From contig NZ_JARZAJ010000051.1 of NCBI RefSeq assembly GCF_029892105.1, positions 1 through 44,331 of the forward strand: 44,331 bases of DNA, read 5' to 3'. Below the pieces are notes generated by a model that saw only the letters and a program-made list of their open reading frames with translations, was not told the origin of the DNA and did not search any database. This document shows, piece after piece, positions 16,081-23,975 of this stretch (the stretch's first letter is position 1; the number at the start of each line of letters is the position of its first letter). This DNA comes from Kitasatospora sp. GP82 (lineage in GTDB: Bacteria > Actinomycetota > Actinomycetes > Streptomycetales > Streptomycetaceae). A program made the translations under genes and the position numbers.

Positions 16081-16815
16081 TCAGCCGAAGTCGACGTCCG
16101 AGCAGGAGGTGAAGAACTCGCCGGCCTTCGGGAACTGCGGGTCGATGATCTTGTCGGGGTCGAGGTCGGGGCCACCGGGACCGGACCAGATCTCGACGAT
16201 CACGTGCCGACCGGACTTCGGAGGCAGGGTCTCCGTGGGGTACTGGTCCATCGAGTCGAAGTGGCCCACCATGAACGGCACGGGATCCACGTCACTCCAG
16301 GACACCCCGGCAGCCGGATCCCAGCCGTCCTTGGTGACGTACCACTCGTGGGTCCAGTACTCGCCCGGGTGCTTGGCGGTGTACCGGTACTGGAAGGTGT
16401 AGCTGCCCTCGGTGCCGGACAGATCGGTGGTCTTCCACTTCCGGTCGGCGGAGTCCCTGAGGTCGAGGCCGGCGTTCTTGGGGTTGCCCGCGCTGCAGAC
16501 GTTCGCGCCCGGGCTGAACTTCCGGTACTCGCTGTACCGGCCACGGGCGTTGAAGGGGGGATCGGCCTTCATGGCCGACCCCTCGGGCTGGACCTCCTGC
16601 CACAGGTAGATGCCTGCCTGGCGTGCGGCCTGACACATCGGATCCGGTGAGTCGAGGCCGCCCGGGTGGCAGAGCAGGGCACGGCTCACGGGAGCGGCCA
16701 GGGTGCCGTGCCTGGTGGTCGGCTGGTCGGCCTGGGCCGCCGGAATGAGGGCCGCCAGGGACAGCGTGAGTGCGCCGAGTGCGCCGACGAGGCCCCGGGT
16801 GAATCGCTTTGGCAT
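16081..16815 (-). CDS. AA10 lytic polysaccharide monooxygenase
   Basis: This 244-residue secreted protein has a signal peptide to about residue 29 (AQA), then the AA10 N-terminal segment HGTLAAPVSRALLCH, and YRYTAKHPGEYWTHEWYVTK, which supplies the second histidine. His36 and His149 would form the copper-binding histidine brace that oxidatively cleaves chitin or cellulose. The expected signal cleavage leaves six residues ahead of His36, yet an active LPMO needs histidine as residue 1. Cleavage may therefore occur after Arg35, or activity is impaired. A single catalytic module with no attached binding domain follows. The gene just downstream of its start region, 16876-17418, is another secreted protein in the same direction. 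Confidence 0.85.
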   Translation of the reverse strand: MPKRFTRGLVGALGALTLSLAALIPAAQADQPTTRHGTLAAPVSRALLCHPGGLDSPDPMCQAARQAGIYLWQEVQPEGSAMKADPPFNARGRYSEYRKFSPGANVCSAGNPKNAGLDLRDSADRKWKTTDLSGTEGSYTFQYRYTAKHPGEYWTHEWYVTKDGWDPAAGVSWSDVDPVPFMVGHFDSMDQYPTETLPPKSGRHVIVEIWSGPGGPDLDPDKIIDPQFPKAGEFFTSCSDVDFG

Positions 16816-16875
16816 GGTGCGGATCTCTGCTTTCTTCGGTCTTCGGTGGATGTCTGCTCTCCTCGTCGGAACGCG

Positions 16876-17418
16876 TCAGGGGCCGGTGGTCACGACCACC
16901 TCGTTGGTGAACTGACTCCACTGCCCGCCGTCCAGCTTCGCGCGGATCTTGACCGTGTTCTGGGCCGCGGGGGCGTCACCGAGGTTCACCCAGTGCTGCC
17001 GGGCGGCCTTCCAACAGCCCCACCACTGGCACCAGTCGAGGTACACGGTCTGCTTGAGCTGGCCACCGTTGATCCAGACCTCGTAGACCTTGGGGTACGC
17101 CGCCCTGCCGTCGCTCCAGTCTCCGGGCGTGCTCTCCTGGCCGTAGTTGTCGCCCACCGTCCAACCGAGCTGGATACCGTGCAGCCGCCACGCGCCGTCC
17201 GTCCTGACCCCGGCCGTCCCGACCAGGTCCCGCGGCGACACAAGGGCGGTGACGCGCCGACCGTCCTGCGGCACCGACTGCCCGCCGGCGGCGGCTGCGA
17301 CGGCCGACCGTACACCATGGCCCGCGTGCGCCCCCGCCTGTGCGGCGGCGACCGCCCCGCCGATGACGAGCCCGGTCGCGGCACCCGCGACGAGCACCCG
17401 CCTCCGCAGGAGCTTCAT
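16876..17418 (-). CDS. Secreted protein of unknown function
   Basis: MKLLRRRVLVAGAATGLVIG is a signal peptide with arginines and a hydrophobic core ending near AAAQAGA. The mature domain of about 150 residues contains VYEVWINGGQLKQTVYLDWC and WWGCWKAARQHWVNLG, with two close cysteines and many tryptophans, suggesting a beta-sandwich that binds carbohydrate or another surface ligand. I recognise no named family. ATG 17418 is chosen for the signal peptide; GTG 17430 is an alternative. The gene is transcribed toward the LPMO gene, 60 bases away, and the pair may be co-transcribed, which would fit a polysaccharide-related role. Confidence 0.65.
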   Translation of the reverse strand: MKLLRRRVLVAGAATGLVIGGAVAAAQAGAHAGHGVRSAVAAAAGGQSVPQDGRRVTALVSPRDLVGTAGVRTDGAWRLHGIQLGWTVGDNYGQESTPGDWSDGRAAYPKVYEVWINGGQLKQTVYLDWCQWWGCWKAARQHWVNLGDAPAAQNTVKIRAKLDGGQWSQFTNEVVVTTGP

Positions 17419-17746
17419 CCTCAATCCCACTGCGCTGCCCCACTCTCCACTGGAACCGATGCGCCACGTCCGACCCCTGACCTCGGGCAGGGACGCGAAC
17501 ACTGACAGCCGAAAGTAGCTGTCTGCACACGCACCGTAGTGAGCTCGTCGTCGCCGCAGCGTCACCGGAGTACCCGGCCGGAGCAACGCCCCGAGCGGGG
17601 ACATGCCTTCGGCACGGGGCCGGTCAGGAGCCGGGCGGCTCCGCGGAATCGTTGCAGCAGGAGATCACGCGTCGAGCTCGCCATGCGGCGGATTCTCATG
17701 CGCCGCATCGGCGGTCGGCGACCGGATTTCCGGCCGCCCGACTGCC
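17419..17746. other. Gene-free region upstream of the secreted protein
   Basis: No gene is visible. A hairpin with 8-bp arms (ATGCGGCG 17683-17690, CGCCGCAT 17701-17708) lies near the stronger terminator of the next minus-strand gene. Confidence 0.4.
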
Positions 17747-17781
17747 GATCAGCCCCCGGGCGGGTGGCCCGGGGGCTGATC
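17747..17781 (-). terminator. Perfect 15-bp hairpin terminator
   Basis: GATCAGCCCCCGGGC (17747-17761) and its exact complement (17767-17781) flank a 5-nt loop, 45 bases beyond the stop of the small secreted protein at 17827. By symmetry it could work in both directions. Confidence 0.8.
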
Positions 17782-17826
17782 ACGCAACGCCCGTCGAGGA
17801 GTCGGGCCCGCCGGGGCCCGGCCGGC

Positions 17827-18114
17827 TCAGAGGACGAAGTAGCTGTTCCCGAACGCCGTATCGATCTCGCTCGGGCCGATCGCGGCGGTGACCGGCCCCT
17901 GGCAGTCGGAGGCCGCGTGGACCAGCACCGTCGCGTTCGTGAAGTTGTCGACCGCGATCGGCGACGAGGCGCCGTAACAGCCCCGCTGCGGATTCCGGTG
18001 CGGGACGCCATTGACGATGAGCCACCCGGTGGCGGCATACGCCGAGGCGGGCAGGGAGACGGCGAGAAGTACGGCGGCGGCAAGCGTGCCGACGGTGCTG
18101 ACGAGACGGTTCAT
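17827..18114 (-). CDS. Small secreted protein (95 residues)
   Basis: A signal peptide (MNRLVSTVGTLAAAVLLAVS to about ASAYA) precedes a mature part of about 68 residues with two cysteines and several aromatic residues (GCYGASSPIAVDNFTNATV, ASDCQGPV), probably one disulfide and a beta-rich fold. AAGGA lies seven bases before the ATG. I do not recognise the family. It follows the ATP-grasp gene in the same direction after 134 bases and ends at a strong terminator. Confidence 0.7.
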   Translation of the reverse strand: MNRLVSTVGTLAAAVLLAVSLPASAYAATGWLIVNGVPHRNPQRGCYGASSPIAVDNFTNATVLVHAASDCQGPVTAAIGPSEIDTAFGNSYFVL

Positions 18115-18248
18115 GGGGCTGTCCTTGTAGCGCCGGATGCGGGCCCGGGACTGGGGCCACGCCGGATCGGCGCTCAGCGTACCGGATTGGACACGGTGCG
18201 TTATCAGGCGGATGCGGTGGCGGTGGCGGTGCGACACCGCCACCGACG

Positions 18249-19640
18249 TCAACTCGCCGTCTCCCCGAAAGAGTAGAGACTGCGCATGGCGGCGACGAGC
18301 ACCCGGCCGTGCGGGCTGAGAGAGCGGCCGTCCGGGGTGGTGAGCGGGCGGCGGGCGACCAGGCGGCCGAGGATGCCGCCGGGGTGCAGCACCGTTCCTT
18401 CACCGGGCAGGTTGACCAGGACGCACTCCTGCGACTCCTTGGGCCCGCACTCCAGCAGCCCGGCACCCGCCCGCCGGAAGACCAGCCGCTCCCCCTCCAG
18501 TGCGTACACGCCACCCGGCGGAGCGTTCAGCAGTACGCCAGGGCCGCCGGAATGACGGATCGTCAGCTGAACTGCCTCGACCGGATCGAGATCGGGCTTG
18601 CCGAGGGTACTGTGGCCGTGCCGTTCGGCGATGTGCCGGACCATGGTGGGCAACCGGTCGGCGGCGAGCTCCAGTTCACCGAGCAGCCAAGTGGAGCCGA
18701 GCACCCGGCAGTTGATCTCCAGTGCGGCCACCGAGCCGTCGGCGCGCAGCGCGAAGTCACCGCCGAAGATGCCCCGGTAGCCGAGGCCAGCCAGGCCGTG
18801 GCCGATCCGCTCCATCGCATCCCGCCCCTTGGCCAGCACCGGCGACGGCAGCAGGGCGGGGGCGTGGAAGTCGGTGCCGACGTATCCGCCGAACCCCGAG
18901 CCGAGCCCTTCCACGCCGGTGAGCTGGAGGGCGGGCCGCAGGACCTCGGGCATCCCTTCGCGGGGCACGAAGCCGTGGAAACTGAAGGTGGTGTCGCCCG
19001 CGTACTCGCTCACCAGCCAGCAGTCGCGCTGCGGCAGCTCGCGGGCCTCGGACGCGTCGGTGATCAGGTAGGTGCCGTTGCCGCCCGAACTCCTCGGCCT
19101 CTGCGCGACGAAGGTCGGGCCGAACTTCCCGCTCAGGAGCGGGTACTCGACCCGGTCGACGACGACGCTGGCCGGGGTGGGCACGCCGAGGTGCTCGAAC
19201 CAGTCCCGCATCAGGACCTTGTCCGTGAGCAGCTCCGCACCGCCCGGCGCGGGCGGCACCAGCAGGCTCGCGCCGGTCCGTTCGATCGCCTGCCGCCAGC
19301 GCTCCCGGTACGTCCCGTAGGCGGCCAGCGCGAACTCGCGCCCGCGCCAACGGCTGCCGACCAGGCCGGGCAGCGTGGGCATCAGCTCCTCCAGATGCCG
19401 CCCGCTGCTGGTGTCCTCCCGGCGCCCGGTCTGCTCCTCCAGCGAGTGCATCAGGACCCCGAACCGCTCGGCCCAGCCGATATCCGCAGCCTCCACGGTC
19501 AGCAGCTCGGACAGACAGCCCGTGCGCAACAGGGGCAGCAGGTAGAGCGGGCGCGCGGCGAGCCCCAGGTAGCCGACGGGGCGCAGCAGACGCTCGACGT
19601 CATCAAGAGATGCGATCACGCGATGGATTATGCATCTCAC
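18249..19640 (-). CDS. Stand-alone ATP-grasp ligase
   Basis: The ATP-grasp signature is in the C-terminal half: TFVAQRPRSSGGNGTYLI (ATP lid lysine/arginine region), GYRGIFGGDFALRADGSVAALEINCRVLGSTW (metal-binding Asp and Glu-x-Asn). Such enzymes form amide or thioester bonds with ATP through an acyl phosphate. The N-terminal 130 residues match no family I know and may select substrate. Start choice is uncertain: ATG 19640 or GTG 19619, neither with a good ribosome binding site. No other biosynthetic gene adjoins it except the small secreted protein downstream. Confidence 0.8.
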   Translation of the reverse strand: MRCIIHRVIASLDDVERLLRPVGYLGLAARPLYLLPLLRTGCLSELLTVEAADIGWAERFGVLMHSLEEQTGRREDTSSGRHLEELMPTLPGLVGSRWRGREFALAAYGTYRERWRQAIERTGASLLVPPAPGGAELLTDKVLMRDWFEHLGVPTPASVVVDRVEYPLLSGKFGPTFVAQRPRSSGGNGTYLITDASEARELPQRDCWLVSEYAGDTTFSFHGFVPREGMPEVLRPALQLTGVEGLGSGFGGYVGTDFHAPALLPSPVLAKGRDAMERIGHGLAGLGYRGIFGGDFALRADGSVAALEINCRVLGSTWLLGELELAADRLPTMVRHIAERHGHSTLGKPDLDPVEAVQLTIRHSGGPGVLLNAPPGGVYALEGERLVFRRAGAGLLECGPKESQECVLVNLPGEGTVLHPGGILGRLVARRPLTTPDGRSLSPHGRVLVAAMRSLYSFGETAS

Positions 19641-20025
19641 CGACGCAGCCTCATTCTGATCAACTTACGGGAGTGGATGGGACACTGACGATGCCTTAGA
19701 CTGCCCGCCCGCTCGGGCCGGACGGCCGCGTCGGGCGTGGACCGTGTGCGACGGACGGCGTGGCGCGGCGCACCGCTCTCCGGGGACAGCGGCACGCCGC
19801 GCCGATCGGAGGGCGTAGAGCGGGGATTACAGGGTTGCTTGTCCATCGTTTGGTTGACGGTCGGTCCCGTGGTCCAGCCGTCGTCGACCGCGAGTTCGGC
19901 GGCGGCCCCGGCGCCAGGGACGCGGGCGAGGGGCGTGGACACGAAATCCGGGTGCGCAGGGGACGCGGGCGGCGGCAGGATGGCCGGGCTTCACCACCGA
20001 CCACTCGAACGCAGGGACTGCCACC
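19641..20025. other. Divergent intergenic region with a long imperfect hairpin
   Basis: The arms 19762-19777 and 19788-19803 pair over 16 positions with two adjacent mismatches around a 10-nt loop. No gene was found. It separates the ATP-grasp gene from the plus-strand DUF2087 gene, so promoters of both lie here. Confidence 0.5.
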
Positions 20026-20409
20026 ATGACCACCCAGGACCCCCAGGATTCCCAGAACCACCAGGACACCCACAACACCCGGGACACCCGGAATGCCGGC
20101 GGCGAGCGCGAGACGCCTGCCGACCCGCACACCGAGGCCGTACTGCGCGCCTTCGTCCAGGACGGCCGACTGACCCGGCTGCCCGCCAAGCGCGGCAAGC
20201 GGATCGTCGTCCTGGAACATGTGACGGCGCACTCCTTCCGCGAGGGCGCCACCTACGGCGAGCCCGAGGTCAACGAGATCCTGCAGCGGTGGTGCGAGGG
20301 CGGCGCGGCCGACCACGCCGCCCTGCGCCGGGAGCTGGTGAACGAGCGTCTGCTGGACCGAAAGGACGGTGCCTACTGGCGCAGCGGGGTCGTCACCACC
20401 CAGCGGTAG
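20026..20409 (+). CDS. DUF2087 domain protein
   Basis: After a hydrophilic N-terminal tail rich in Asp, Gln, His, Asn and Thr (TTQDPQDSQNHQDTHNTRDT), residues 37-127 match DUF2087: AVLRAFVQDGRLTRLPAKRG, then YGEPEVNEILQRWCEG, LRRELVNERLLDRKDGAYWR. The domain is found alone or behind winged-helix repressors and is thought to act in nucleic acid or repressor regulation, but no activity is established. The tail is coded by an ACCCAGGA-like repetitive stretch, probably expanded by slippage. It is monocistronic. Confidence 0.85.
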   Translation: MTTQDPQDSQNHQDTHNTRDTRNAGGERETPADPHTEAVLRAFVQDGRLTRLPAKRGKRIVVLEHVTAHSFREGATYGEPEVNEILQRWCEGGAADHAALRRELVNERLLDRKDGAYWRSGVVTTQR

Positions 20410-20557
20410 GCGGCGTCGACAGGGCAACGACGACCTCGACTCGTCCGGCCTCCTCAGCCCGGAATGCCCGCCTCTGGCGCTATGGTGAGCCGACGTCACG
20501 CTCGGCAACCGCAGCGCTACGTCGCGTAGGTCATCATCCGAGGAAAGGCCCTGGACC

Positions 20558-20965
20558 GTGTCAGCTGCACTCTCTGACGACCTGAGGAAGCTCGTGGACG
20601 ACACCCCGGTCTTCGCGACCATTGCGACCCTCCAGCCCGACGGCAGCCCCCAGTTGTCGGTCACCTGGATCACGCGAGAAGGCGACGATCTGCTGCTCTC
20701 CACGACCGTGGGTCGCCGGAAGGAGACGAACCTCCGCCGCGACCCGCGGATCACCGTCCTGATCAATCCGCACAACGCGCCGTACACCTACGCCGAGATC
20801 CGTGGCACGGCCTCCCTCACCACCGAGGGCGCCCAGGATCTGATCAACCAGCTGTCGCGGAAGTACACGGGCAAGGACTACGCCGACTTCAACCCCGCCG
20901 CCAAGGATGACGCCGAGCGCGTCGTCGTTCGCATCACCCCGCGTAAGGTCGTCGGCTCGATCTAG
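20558..20965 (+). CDS. PPOX-class F420-dependent oxidoreductase
   Basis: This 135-residue split-barrel flavin/deazaflavin protein shows FATIATLQPDGSPQLSVTW, LLLSTTVGRRKETNLRRDPR and YAEIRGTASL, the standard pattern of actinomycete PPOX F420H2-dependent reductases. These use F420 to reduce or oxidise small molecules; the substrate is unknown. GTG 20558 is preceded by AGGAAAGG. A terminator hairpin overlaps the stop codon. Confidence 0.9.
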   Translation: MSAALSDDLRKLVDDTPVFATIATLQPDGSPQLSVTWITREGDDLLLSTTVGRRKETNLRRDPRITVLINPHNAPYTYAEIRGTASLTTEGAQDLINQLSRKYTGKDYADFNPAAKDDAERVVVRITPRKVVGSI

Positions 20966-20983
20966 GCCCGGCCCGGCGGGCCT
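20964..20983 (+). terminator. Hairpin terminator over the stop codon
   Basis: AGGCCCG (20964-20970) and CGGGCCT (20977-20983) form a perfect 7-bp stem with a 6-nt loop between convergent genes. Confidence 0.55.
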
Positions 20984-21014
20984 TGGGCACGTGGCCGGGG
21001 GTGGCGCCCGCAGG

Positions 21015-21413
21015 TCACCGAGGCAGTCCGGGCCCTGCCGGGAGGTCCGGCTTCGCCAGCAGCGCGACGAACCTGCGGAAGGCGTTCTGGCAGGTCGCGT
21101 ACCGCTCGTACGCCCTGCTGGAACGAGCCACCGGGTTTCCGCGGGCACCCGGGACCGCCCACATCCAGCCGAGCCCCTCCCGGACATGGGTGATCCTGGC
21201 GACCAGGGTCGGCGCGGCGGCCGCCAGTTCGGCAAAGGCCCGCCTGGCCTCCGCCGCCGACTCGTAGACCGGCGAGGAGACGGCGACCACCCGCCCGTTG
21301 GGAGCCTTCAGCTGCCACCGGAAGCGGCCGCCGGCCACCCGCTCGGCCTGCAGCCCGTCCCGGCCGGCCCGGGCCGCTCCACTCTCTCCGGCACGCCCGG
21401 AACCGCCCACCAC
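21015..21413 (-). CDS. YegP-like (DUF1508) protein
   Basis: Residues about 22-55 read FRWQLKAPNGRVVAVSSPVYES, the DUF1508 repeat (aromatic-x-aromatic strand, NG turn, serine- and tyrosine-containing strand, then a helix EARRAFAELAA). A second, less clear part follows. GTG 21413 (or the adjacent GTG 21410) is preferred; the open frame reaches 21587 but that part has a different composition. The function of DUF1508 is unknown. It lies between the PPOX gene (convergent) and DinB (same strand). Confidence 0.7.
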   Translation of the reverse strand: MVGGSGRAGESGAARAGRDGLQAERVAGGRFRWQLKAPNGRVVAVSSPVYESAAEARRAFAELAAAAPTLVARITHVREGLGWMWAVPGARGNPVARSSRAYERYATCQNAFRRFVALLAKPDLPAGPGLPR

Positions 21414-21510
21414 TGCCCCCGCGGGACTTGTGCTGAATGATCGCGATAGCGCACCCAACGCTATGTGTGCACACCAGCGACCGGGAAGGCGAAGGAAGCG
21501 CCAATTCCCT

Positions 21511-22050
21511 TTATTGGCGCAGAGGTTCTCCCTCGTTAATCTCCACCGACCCGGACTGTCGACTGCGGCGGTGATCACCCGTCGCACCGTCGGTCAGTTC
21601 CCGCAGGATGTCCATGTGACCCGCGTGCCGCACGGTGTCCTCGATCATGTGGATGAGCACCCAGCGCATCGACACCCGCTCCCCCGTCCACGCCGTACCG
21701 AGCTCGTCGAGACCGAGCCGGCCGATCACCTCGTCGGCGGCAGCCCTGGCCCGGCCGTAGAACGCCACGATGTCGGCGGTACTCTCGCCCGGCTCGACGC
21801 GCATGTCCTCCTCGGGCGCGAACCAGAACGGCTCGGGCTCGACCCCGAAGGCCTGGCAGAACCACCCGTACTCGACGGCCGCCAGATGCTTCACCAACCC
21901 CAGCAGATTCGTCCCCGTCGGCGTCATGGGCCGCCGCACCTGCTCCTCATCGAGCCCGTCGAGCTTCCACAGCACCGCGTCCCGATGCCGATCGAGGCTG
22001 ATGTGCAGGCTCTCCTTCTCCCCACCGGTGGGTGGCACCCGTCTCTCCAT
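21511..22050 (-). CDS. DinB family protein (DUF664)
   Basis: This 179-residue four-helix protein has the DinB-like metal site pattern: LLGLVKHLAAVEYGWFCQAFG (first histidine) and RWVLIHMIEDTVRHAGHMDILRE (HMIxxxxRHAGHMD with two histidines), typical of streptomycete DUF664 proteins. Relatives include mycothiol- and bacillithiol-dependent S-transferases and isomerases. ATG 22050 is chosen by family fit because the frame upstream is unlike the domain. Its regulation is unknown. Confidence 0.9.
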   Translation of the reverse strand: MERRVPPTGGEKESLHISLDRHRDAVLWKLDGLDEEQVRRPMTPTGTNLLGLVKHLAAVEYGWFCQAFGVEPEPFWFAPEEDMRVEPGESTADIVAFYGRARAAADEVIGRLGLDELGTAWTGERVSMRWVLIHMIEDTVRHAGHMDILRELTDGATGDHRRSRQSGSVEINEGEPLRQ

Positions 22051-22120
22051 GAGCGCACCGTAACAGCCGCCGCCGACAGGTGAATCCGCGCCGCCGAGCG
22101 AAGTCATGCACCCGTAGGCC

Positions 22121-22699
22121 CTACCGAAGTCCCGGGCGGTAGAGGGTCTGAGCGCGGTCGGATCCGGCGGGACCGCCCTCGGCTACGTGCAGGAAGTAGT
22201 CCAGCTGCCACGTCTGCGTACTGCGGGCCTGGCGACTTGTCGTCGCAACCCATGGCGGGTAGACGCGGAATGCCCGTTTCCCACCCGAACCGTTCGTCGA
22301 CACGATGTCCCGCTCGCAGAGCACATCCCGCGGAAAAACGAACTGCCCGAAGTGCCGGCCGTCGCGGCTACTGATGACGAAGAGGTCGACGGGGTCCTCC
22401 GCGTCGAAGGGCTGGATCGGCCCGCCGTCCGACCTCTTCCACACGGTCACGAACTGGCCGGCCTTGGTCGGGGTCGTCCTGGCCGCGCGGAACTTCACCG
22501 ACAGGCCGTTCACGGTGAATTCGTGCGCCGCGTACTCGGCACTCTCCGCTTCGGCCACCGGCCGTGAACACGTGAACCCGCTCGGGTCGTACACCAGCGC
22601 CTTCGCCGCGAGAAGGTCACCGTGGATCGGCCCCGCGCACGTCCAGGACCGGGAGCCGGCGGCGTGGTCCTCCGGAGAACCCTCGTGTTTCGTCGTCAC
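22121..22699 (-). CDS. mepB: MepB family protein
   Basis: The match to MepB is strong: FTVNGLSVKFRAARTTPTKA, GQFVTVWKRSDGGPIQPFD, VDLFVISSRDGRHFGQFVFP and a GGKRAFRVYPPW strand near residue 145, followed by WQLDYF. MepB was first seen in the Staphylococcus mepRAB operon beside a multidrug efflux pump, but its activity is unknown. Here no efflux gene or MarR regulator adjoins it. It is a complete 192-residue gene 70 bases upstream of the DinB start in the same direction. Confidence 0.85.
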   Translation of the reverse strand: MTTKHEGSPEDHAAGSRSWTCAGPIHGDLLAAKALVYDPSGFTCSRPVAEAESAEYAAHEFTVNGLSVKFRAARTTPTKAGQFVTVWKRSDGGPIQPFDAEDPVDLFVISSRDGRHFGQFVFPRDVLCERDIVSTNGSGGKRAFRVYPPWVATTSRQARSTQTWQLDYFLHVAEGGPAGSDRAQTLYRPGLR

Positions 22700-22751
22700 T
22701 CCCGCATCCTGTCACCACCCTCGGACACCCCGGCGGGGACGCCTGCCGGCC

Positions 22752-22820
22752 TCAGCCTGCGGTCGGCCGGAGGAGTCCGGCCAGGACCCGGGTGAGCACC
22801 CGGTCGAAGAGCGGCTCACC
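22752..22820 (-). pseudogene. TetR-family regulator, last 22 codons
   Basis: The minus frame reads EPLFDRVLTRVLAGLLRP and stops at 22752, matching the end of many TetR-family regulators. Nothing of the DNA-binding domain remains. It faces the hydrolase remnant head to head. Confidence 0.45.
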
Positions 22821-22857
22821 GGGTTCGCCCGGCCCGGCCGGCCGTGCCACCGCGCGG

Positions 22858-22977
22858 GCCGTCAACGGCGCACGCCTGGTGGCCCTCCCAGGAGTCGGCC
22901 ACGACCTGCCCGCCGCACTCTGGCCGACCGTCGCACGCGAAGTCCGCGAGACGGCCACCCGGTCGGCACAACGGTGA
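22858..22977 (+). pseudogene. Alpha/beta hydrolase, last 40 codons
   Basis: The plus frame reads GARLVALPGVGHDLPAALWP followed by a final helix. This is the strand with the catalytic histidine (GHDLP) and C-terminal helix of streptomycete alpha/beta hydrolases. The nucleophile half is missing. Confidence 0.7.
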
Positions 22978-23338
22978 CCGCCGCAGCGACGGGCCGCAAG
23001 GGGCCCGGTGGCACGGCTGTCGGGCCGTCATGAGCGAGTGGGGCCATGCCATGCCGGCGTGATGGAGCGCCCGCGTGGCGTACGCGTCAACGCCGAGGTA
23101 CTTCGGCTCGTCCTCAAGTGAGCCGGCTACCGGTGGATTGCGTGGCTGTCGCCGACAACCACGCCTCCACGTACGGGCTCGCAGCACGCTCCGCCGTGGA
23201 CGGCGCAGCCGCTCGCACTGACGCCGGGCCGTGCATCGGCCCGGCTCCGCGGCCGCCCGGTCGCGGCCGACCAGGCGCGAGGTGGCCGAAGCCGTATGGT
23301 GGGAGGCCGGTCGGAGCGGGCAGGAGGAGGACGAGCAG
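22978..23338. other. Gene-free region upstream of the TetR gene
   Basis: No gene was recognised in 360 bases. A minus-strand open frame crosses it and includes EDEPKYLGVDAYATRALHHA, which looks protein-like in places, but it overlaps the TetR gene antisense and has no start or family match. Confidence 0.4.
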
Positions 23339-23950
23339 ATGGCGGAGGCACGGGCGCGCCGGGCTGCGCGGCCGCGCGAGGAGGTGTTCGCCGCCGCTCG
23401 GGCCGCGATCGCGGAGCACGGGGTCGCAAAGCTGACAATGGCCGGGCTCGGCAAGCAACTCCAGATGAGCGCCGGGCATCTTCTCTACTACTTCGGCAGC
23501 AAGGACCAGTTGCTGCTGGAGACCCTGCGGTGGAGCGAGGAACAGCTCGGTGCACGCCGCAGCGTGGCCCTCGGCCAGGACGGCGGCGGTGTCTGGGAGC
23601 GGCTCGCCGCCTACGTGGAGCTCTACCTGCCCGAAGGGCCGGGGGATCCGCGCTGGATTCTGTGGCTTGAGGTGTGGGGGCGGTCGCCGTCGAGTGCGGA
23701 GATCCGGCAGGGGCAGCTGGAGATCGAGGCCCCCTGGCAGGCCGACCTGGTCACCCTGATCGAAGAGGGCGTGGCTGACGGGGAGTTCACGGCGGAGGGG
23801 GCACACGACCGGGCCGTACAGATCCGCGCGTTGCTGGACGGCTTCGCCGTGCCGATCGCGATCGGGCTTCCGGGGGCCGGCCGGGACGAGGCCGCCGCGC
23901 ACGTGGCATCCGTCACAACGGCCCTGTTGGGACGCGGGCACGGGCGCTGA
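23339..23950 (+). CDS. TetR-family transcriptional regulator (BetI-like)
   Basis: This 203-residue protein has an N-terminal helix-turn-helix (VFAAARAAIAEHGVAKLTMA, MSAGHLLYYFGSKDQLL) and a BetI-type C-terminal ligand-binding domain (WILWLEVWGRSP, IRALLDGFAVPIAIGLP). ATG 23339 has AGGAGGAGG eight bases upstream. It probably represses a nearby or own promoter; its likely neighbour target is unclear because the upstream hydrolase is truncated and the downstream gene is convergent. Confidence 0.9.
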   Translation: MAEARARRAARPREEVFAAARAAIAEHGVAKLTMAGLGKQLQMSAGHLLYYFGSKDQLLLETLRWSEEQLGARRSVALGQDGGGVWERLAAYVELYLPEGPGDPRWILWLEVWGRSPSSAEIRQGQLEIEAPWQADLVTLIEEGVADGEFTAEGAHDRAVQIRALLDGFAVPIAIGLPGAGRDEAAAHVASVTTALLGRGHGR

Positions 23951-23975
23951 GCCCGTCGGCCGGGCGGCGGACCGG

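Noticed and set aside
22978..23338. Minus-strand frame with EDEPKYLGVDAYATRALHHA
   Set aside because: It is locally protein-like but lacks a start, overlaps the TetR gene antisense and matches no family I know.
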